Shown in pieces: positions 25,701 through 34,700 of a stretch of 64,000 nt of DNA; within the stretch, counting starts at the first letter, position 1; each line of letters begins with the position of its first letter. This DNA is from Leptoclinus maculatus (Eukaryota; Chordata; Actinopteri; Perciformes; Stichaeidae), in NCBI GenBank assembly GCA_032191485.1, contig JAVDOI010000003.1, forward strand, positions 2,444,163 through 2,508,162. The letters run 5' to 3'. The translations under genes and the position numbers were made by a program. Below the pieces are notes generated by a model. It did not search any database and was not told where the DNA came from. It saw nothing but the letters and a program-made list of their open reading frames with translations.

Positions 25701-28700
25701 CTTGCGTCTTTAAGAGAAGAGAAAACCATAAACCTCAGTGAACCACAAAAGCCTGCAAAGCCAACACTCAATGGCAATTTGTCTCTTTCCGCGACAGCTG
25801 AACCACCCGCAACATCTAAAAATCTTCAGCTGAAAAAGGAATCTCCATCGAGCTGGTTAGATGTGCAGCATCAAAAACAGAAGAAGAAACTTAAAAGAAA
25901 AAAACTAAATGCCTCAGCCAGTGAGGATAAATCTCTTGAGCCTGATAACTTTGATGATTTTATCAGGACCATTAAGGAGAGCAGCATTCCCTTCTCACTA
26001 CCTCCAAAGAGACATATTCGTAATAAGTCCCTGTCTCCACCCATGCGGGCCATAAAGGAGGACCATTTTGAGAGAACATTTGATCCAGAAGAATTCCAGT
26101 TTGGCTTAAGAAATACTGACAAAATGTTTAGGGATCCTTCCCCAGCTATGGTGATTAAACAGGCAGCTTATAGGAAGGGACGGACCCTGGAAAAACATGC
26201 ACAAGATGCTATGGACACATCTAGAGACCAAATTAAATCACTTGGTGAGGTGGAAGGCAAAAATGGAGCCAATGAGGAGACAAACACTGAAGCAGGAAAA
26301 GAAGAGGGAGAAAACAAAAGAGAAGAGCCTGGGAAGCTGACGTCACGACTTGGAAGGATGTCCATCCTCTCCGGCTTACTGAGTTCCCCTCGGTCCTCCA
26401 GGAAGACCAGACAGGAAGCTGCCTCCACCTCAGAAAGCACACTTTCTAACCAGCAACAGGGCTTGCTCTCGCTTAGAAAGCAGGGAGTTGTTGATTCACC
26501 TCCGCCTGCAGTTGAAGCAGATAAGAAGGGTCCGAAGGGTATAGATCAAGGACCACTTGTGGGTGGTGGTATAGGTACAGTTAGTGAGTCAGCACTTAAC
26601 CCCTCCTCTCCTCCTCCTCCTCCTCCTCCTCCTCAGCCACTCCCGGAGATAAAGCTGCCTGATCATTTAGAGAAATACCTCAAGAAGAACAAATCTGTTT
26701 CTGAGACCTCCCAGGGCTCTACACAGATGACTAAAACTGAACTGAACCCTGAGGGTACTGTGATGGACCCGGCCTCGATATTGGGAGTACCTAATGTGAA
26801 TGTTGACCTGAAGGGCCCCGCAGGACTGCCTCCAGCCAGAAACAACAGCCAGCAGACTTCTCCAAATGGACTTACTGCTTCTAAGCCTAAGGTAGGAGTT
26901 TCAGTATTTTAAATGAGCTCCAGTAAGTGTGGTTTCTGTTCCACTTTTTGAGTTATTACTAAAAGTCAGAGCAATCAACAGCCCTAAGCCTGAATGTGGT
27001 TTTGAGCTTTTACGCAGAGCGTTGATATTTCCTAGTTTATTTCCATGGTGACATGGTTTCATACCCTGTTCTTTTGTTTTGTGATGTTGCAACAAAGTCG
27101 TGAATCATTTGCAAGTGAGGACAGGATAAGGGAATGTGTCCTCCGTGTGGAATTTTGTACAGGGGTTCGTTACCAAGATCATCTTACGCTCAACTGTCAC
27201 GTGACAATTACATATTTGCATTGAAATGCAAATAAAGCAGAACTATGCAAAAAACACGTGTTTGTGTTTGGATGAACACAGTGTGCATATCATACCTGCT
27301 GCACAACAAGTGTTCATATCTCTCCCTTTAGATCCTTGCATTCTTCCAACCAAAATCTACACTCAATTGTCCCTCAGTAATTCTCAAACAGGGGTACTTG
27401 TACATTGGGATGCTTCTGCAGTTGCTAGGGGATACCGTGGATGTATAAAGAGAACTGGATAAAGCGTTGGAGGAGGCTTCCCCGTTCATTCATATGAAAG
27501 CAAAAACAGTTTGACTTCCCTGCATAGAAATACCTGGATCTTCAGCATTATGGGGCTCTATGGGCACGTCTCAGCGCACGGTCCAGCCCTTCAGGCTGTA
27601 AAAAATATGTGAGATAGCTAAACGTATAGTTTTAAATGGATAGCTAAAAGGAATGAGTAAATGATTAAAACTGTTTGCTAAAACTAACAGATAACGGTTA
27701 AATCAGCTAAAAGTAATGGATACATGGTTGAATTAATTAGCTAAAAGATTCAAAAGATCACATTTGATAATAAATGTGTCCTACTTCTAGAAATGATTTG
27801 GCTCTTACGAGGTTTAACACGTACAGTTAGCTCTGCTGTTTAGAGGACTCAAGTCTTATTTTAAAGCACAGGTTCAAGTTCATAATCAAAATATCACACT
27901 TTCTTTCAGATACCTGCGGTAAGAGGGTTCCACAAAAGGCCTGGAAAGGTATGATTAAATGCCATTTTCTTGCATTATGTTTAATGCTTTGTGTCAATAA
28001 CACATTGTTTGCTGCTGCATATTTGAATGAAATGTCTGTTTTCCCCATCCAGATTGTCATTCACGAGCATGCTCAGTTTGGAGGGCGGCCGTTTGAACTC
28101 CATTGTGATTTAGAGGATGCCACCACAATGAAGCTGTCCCCTGTCATCTCAGTCACAGTGATCAGAGGATGGTGAGGGTCTTTGGAAGCATTCATTAAAC
28201 CTGCAAGTGATACAATTGCATCATGAATGTAATTCACTAAAAACCTGCTGAGTCCACATAAATGACTATCCAGGTCACATGTCTGCACTGGCCGTGTTTC
28301 AGAAGCATCCTACCAGATTCTTTCCACTCGCTTTGTGTGGTTCTCTTTGTCCTTATTCATCCACGAAGCTGTGCAATGTCTCCTTTAGCTATCCATAAAC
28401 TAAGTCAACTTCACATTTTGAATGATGTAATGATTCTCCTTTTCTCCAGCTGGCTCCTCTATGAAAAGCCGGGCTTCCAGGGTCGTATCATCGCCCTTGA
28501 GGAAGGTCCTACAGAGCACATAGTGAATATATGGGCAGAGGAGGGAACTCCAACGACACTAGACCAGACGGGTCAGCCTGTACCAACAGCACCTATGGTC
28601 ATAGGCTCTCTTCGATTGGCTGTTAGAGTAAGGGGATCTGTTCATACATCAGTCATACATCAGTCATATTGTTGTTTTTACTATTTGTCCTGGTATGTTA

Positions 28701-31700
28701 TTTACACCTCATATAATAGAACTGTCTAGTACCAAAAGCTGCTCACATTTGTCCTCTCAATTATTCTTTGATCAGACAATATCTGATGGAATCCTTTTGT
28801 GTATTTGATGTAGGTGGAGTTCTTATGTCTAGATTTATTAAGTATAAAATTGTTTTACTTTTTCTGTAATACTCAAAGCACAGTAACAAATCATAGCCTC
28901 AACTGTCGAGATTCATTGTCACGGTTACAACAGTTTAATTTCTCTGTTGTACTTGGTAGGACTACAGCGTACCCCAGATCGACCTGTTTGCAGAGGTAAA
29001 TGGATTGGGGAGGATGTCATCGTACTGTGACGGGGCCGTAGAGATCGGCTCCTACGGGATGCCACAGACCACCGGCTCCATCAAGGTTCATTCTGGAGTG
29101 TAAGTTCAGCTGACAGCCAACGGCTCTTTTGTGTCACTCATTAGGAAGAAGAGGGACTGTATGCCAATGGCTTCCATTATAGAAGCGTCTTTCAGTTTCA
29201 GTGTTGGTGGCAACCCGGCTGCTAAGAGGCAGCTTTAAAGCTCACAACGATGCAAGGTCTGTGGAGACGTTTGAGTGCAGCATCGGTTCCTTATCTATGA
29301 AGGAATGCATGCTGCTGCCAAAGCTTGTGATTGACATAGTGTTGACTGCTGCTGATTATTGATGGTTAGCCCATTTTTCAACTGGTGTAGAGATAAGGTT
29401 ATGTATTTAGTCCCTTTAGTCATTGTGTTATTGCTTATTCAAAGAATAATTAATCAATAGATGGACATTACTCTACCTCCCCTTCTTTTCCTCACCCTCT
29501 CTCCCATGCTGTCTCTGTGTGTCTTTAGCTGGCTGGTGTACACCGACCCGGGCTTTGGGGGTTTTGTTGGAGTGCTGGAGGTGGGGGAGTATCCCTGCCC
29601 AGAGAACTGGGGGTTCCCCGAGCCCTTCATCGGTTCTATCAGACCCCTCCGATTGGTACAGAACATGAAATATATGATATATGTTTGCATTATACTGCCA
29701 TTTTCTCAGTTGTCTTGATCTGACAAATGTGTGTCTCTTCAATACAGGGACCAATAAGGGTGGAGCGTCCTCACGAATTCAAGGTGTGTTGCATTACATT
29801 TGTTGCATCTATCAATAGCTGTTTATAGAAAGCACACAACAAGTCCTCTATGTCACTTTACTATCCCTTAGAGGAGCACAAACTCTACACAGGACGCACA
29901 TTACGGCCTGTGTTTACAACTACCGCTCATCTTGAACTCCTTTCTCCCCTTCCTTACCCAGGCCCTAGTGTTTGAGAAGCCCAACTTTGATGGAGAGTGC
30001 ACAGAGGTCGACAGTGATGTGTACAACTTGCAAGAAGAAGCGGAAGAGGAGCAAACAGGCAAACCAGAGGAGAGCACGAGGACGGTGTCTACAGTGGGGT
30101 CTATAAAGATACTTGGTGGTCTGTAAGTATGCTTGAGATGCAGAGGGGTGAGCAGCAGCAGCAGCCAATGATCATTTGCCAATCGTCTTTGTTTGGAAGA
30201 CCATTCGAATATTTTGCCTTTTTAAAATCAAATGAGATGAAAGTAAAAGTGAATCCACCACTGTGTGTGCTAAACCAACAAACATCAGATCATAGGAGAC
30301 GGCTCAAACTAATTGTGACATTGGAGTGATAATTCTTTGTTTTGTCCAGCTGGGTGGGCTATCTAGAGGCAGACTTCGAAGGCCAGCAGTACATCCTGGA
30401 GGAGGGGGAGTATCCTCACTGCAGTGACTGGGGAGGGTCTGAGGATGGGCTGCTGTCACTTCGGCCTGTAGGCCCAGTAAGTATCGCCTGCAATGTTACT
30501 GACACATTGCAATCTGCAGGATTTCTTGCTTGATTGTGTTTCCATCTTTGCTACCAAGCACTGATTGTGGTGTTTCTGCACGCCACCTCTCAGAGCATTG
30601 GTCATTGAAACAGTCCCAGCTAGTGGTACTTAAAGTACTGGCAACCTAAAAGACTTGTTCCCTGTGTGGAAGAGTTCTCTCCGGGACAGTGAGGACTTGA
30701 AATGTACGACTGCGTATTAGGGTCATCATAGGTATAGAAAAATAATAATTACAGAGCCAGGGGAGGGGGGGGGGGGGGTAGTATTCCAAGAAGAAATGGG
30801 ATATTCTTTGAGAAGACAAAGCTTGAATATTGTTTGAGTTCATAAAGTCAAAGATTTGCATGAAAAAAACTCTTGAGATTAGAGAACAGCTGCTTGCTGT
30901 GTATTATGCCTGTGGATGACTTTATGAAATTATAGTTTGCAATTAGATTTAGCAATAAGGAAATACTGGTGGTTTCAGCCCAGAGTCCCATATTATCATC
31001 AGCAGCCGGGCTTTGAAGAGGCCTTGCTGTGAATTTGACCTATTCAGAAGAACAACATATTGATTCAAGTTTGTTTCTGGTAAATGTACCACTTTAATCT
31101 CGGAAATTCATTTCTTTCTCTAAAAAGTGCCCCCCCTCCTCCAGCTACAAAGTCTCTAATACGCTGTTGTAGAACTGAGAAGTGGCTCTTCACTGTATTC
31201 TCTTCCCTAGGATTTCCAGTCCCCTCACGTGAAACTGTTCAGTGAGCGACACTTTGATGAACTGGGGCTGACTGTGGACCTGCTGGGTCCCGTCCCCAGC
31301 ATGGAGGACTTCGTCCACGGCGGCAAAACTCAGTCTGTCAACATCATGGGTGGAGTGTAAGTCAAACAAGATACAACAAATCAAATTCATGACGAAGGAG
31401 GGAAACATTTTGTCCTATTAGTGTTTGGACGTGTGCTTCTCACCTTCCATACATGACTAAGCGTTACGTCACCGTGCACAGACACACACAGCCCGGGAGG
31501 ATACAACTATGAATGATCTCGTGTGATTGAGCAATTTGGGTAATTGATATGTCACGTAAATCTTCCATCTCTTGAGGGCAAGGATTTACACTGATGATAT
31601 GAATAAGAACGGTGCATCTTTAGTTACTATTAAAGATCTACATTTACAAGCATAGAAAAGGAGGCCTAGCTCCAGGTCCAGTGCATGCTGTACAGTTTGG

Positions 31701-34700
31701 GGGGTTAGAGGTCAAAGGCACAGTGAGTTGGACTGTTGGTTGCGGTTTGTAAACACAACATTCAAAGTTGGCCCTCGATTCACTCTCATTGTAGAACGAG
31801 CTTTGTTGTTTCCTTATGTTTGTGTCTTTTCGCCCCCTTGTGTCCGCACGATTTGGCACCTGCTTGCTACGTTTCTAGAGATGTTGATGCCGAACACGGC
31901 AAAATAAGTAAAGATAATAAGATACAGACACCACCGGTGTGACGAGAGATGACTGAGAAGGCTTATGTTGTAGGAGTCTGTACACGACTCATTGTGCCTT
32001 TAAGGACCTACCTGTTTAAAAACAAGGTTTTAAAAGTTTTTCAATAATGATTTTTTAAATCAGTTATTTATTTTAAATAATACGTTTGAAACATGGCGCA
32101 AGTTATTTAGTTAACAGATTTTTGTCGACCAGCCCGCTGAATGGATTTGTTGACCCCTTTATGTAACGGTCCACTGTTTGCTTTACCTGTGCCAGCTGGA
32201 AGCTTTTACAACCTCTTCAAAGCACGGACCTCCTCTTTTTATAACGGCAGCATGCAGTTCATCAGTGATTCACTCAGAGAGACAGACTATGAAGACTATG
32301 AGGACGAGTTCCCTCGTGGTGGTGTTTTGCATCTCAGGATGACGTCTTTGTGTCCCTGGCAGGTGGGTGGGCTTTGAGAATCCTGGATTCAGCGGAGAGC
32401 TCTACGTCCTGGAGAGAGGCCTGTATGCAGGCCCAGAGGACTGGGGAGCCCCGAACTTCAAGATCTCATCCATACAGCCGGTCTTCCATGTAAGAAGTGA
32501 TGTGTAGGATCGGTTTTAAACAGGATGTGGCTCATCAGGATTTTACTTTACGAGGGAAATAGTGTGTTCCTTTGTGATGTTTTGAGTAAATGGCATTTTT
32601 AATGGAAAGTTCAAGCTTTTGAAATAAGTTTTAGCAACAACTGAACGAGCATTTTATTTGATTAAGATTATGTTAATACCTCCATTCTGTTGTTTTATAG
32701 GACGCAATGATGAGAACAACCAAATTCAAGGTATCATTCCTCCGTTCAACACTTTATATGAAACAGATTAACCCGTCCTGGTTGTCTGTTCTGCCTGGGT
32801 CCATACATTCTCTTTCCATGTGTGTTACAGATGCAGCTGTATTCTGAGCCAGACTTCCAGGGAAGGCTGGTGGCTCTGGAGGACAGCGCAGCAGCTCTGG
32901 ATGAGGACTTCATACCCGAGTCCTGTAAGGTGCTGGCTGGCAGGTAGGCACAACTGAACCGGCACCAAACACGACCTGGAACTGTCATTCATGTGTATGT
33001 ATCATGATACATGTGTATGTATCATGATACATGTGTATGTATCATGATACAGGGGCTGTGTGATGTATCATATATTATGTATTTCCTTTTTTAGATCTGC
33101 ATTCATCACAGTCCCTGTAACATATAACATCATAAAGCAGCGTTATAAGAAGTGATACTAAATACAGGGTTTTTGGCAAAAGTGAAGAACAATAAGACGA
33201 CGATGTCTCCGTGTGTCAGCTGGGTGTTATATACAGGAGCCCAGTTCACAGACAACATGTACGTGTTGGAGGAGGGAGACTACCCCAGCACGGAGGCCAT
33301 GGGCTTCCTGTCTTCAGACGATCCCATTCGCTCCATTCAGACCGCTGGACACGTGAGTATTGTCCACATGCTTGTATGAAAAGATATATTTTGGCCCTCA
33401 TTCTGCACTGTTGGTGATGGAGTCATTGAGATTAACAACAAATTCAAACTCTGTGGTCTTCTTGTTCAGGAGTTGTCTCTGCCCTCCATCGTCTTGTTCA
33501 GTAAGGCGGGCTGCAGAGGACGCAGAGTGCCGCTGACGGGCGGAGCTGTGAACCTGCTGCAGGCCGGCCTGGACACCCGCATCCGCTCCGTGGTGGTGGA
33601 GGGGGGAATGTATGTCGCTCTGAAAAGGCTCCACTGTTAGCGTCCTGGGTTATTTAAAGGGACACTCCGTAATCTAAACGGAAACAAAAGAATAACTGCA
33701 TCATTAGCAATCCACACACCAACACATCTACATTCAAGTCATTCATGTTTTATGTTTAAGTAGTTTTAAAACACTATCGTATGCATCTACATTTTAGCAC
33801 TTCTTTCTATAACAACTTGTTATCGGTGGCAATTTAAACACATATTTAAATGAGCAAAGTTTTTACCGAAGCTTTTCGAACTGAAACCACTGATGTGCTG
33901 AGAACATTTGAATGCTCCTGCAGAAGGTTTGACAGGGACACATGAAATTCCCTTAAACGGTGTTAGCTTAGCTTTTAGAGCTGGTTCTCATTAAGAGCAA
34001 GAAACATGCCATCGATGTGAGGACGGGAACCGTAAATCCTGGAGCTCCGCTCCAAGTGTAAATACATAAAATGTTTCCTACGTTGTGAAGCTGAGCTAAC
34101 ACTCGGGGCCGTCTGTCTCTAGGTGGGTGTTGTATGAAGGCAGTAACTACCGCGGTCGACAGCTGCCTCTCCAGCCAGGTGAAGTGGCTGATCTGTGGAA
34201 GTTCAGCGGCAGGCAGCAAATAGGATCCCTACGTCCATTATTCCAGGTATGGAAGGAGGGATATGGAGCCCGTCTCCTCCATCAACTTACTGTCTGTTTC
34301 ATTTATTGTCAGTTCTCAAGTTAGATTATATGAATAATATACTGTACATAGAATACTAAATACAACGAGGTATCGTGTCACATCAATAAAACAGTTGTAA
34401 AATACTTTGACCTGAACTCGTGAATTAAATGTGGTTTTACGTGTTTCCCTCCAACAGAAGCAGACGTACTTCCGTCTGCGGAGCACAGAGACGGGATGCG
34501 TGTTGTCCCTGACGGGAACTTTGGACGACATCACGCTGATGAGGGTTCAGGCTGTGGAGGAGACGGGAGGGTTAGAGCAGGTCTGGATCTATCGCGACGG
34601 GCAGCTCACCTGCAAGGTACAACATTAAACCAACACACAAGGGCCATAACACCAAACTCAACAGATACGGACGTCTTATTACTCAGCTAATGGATATGCC

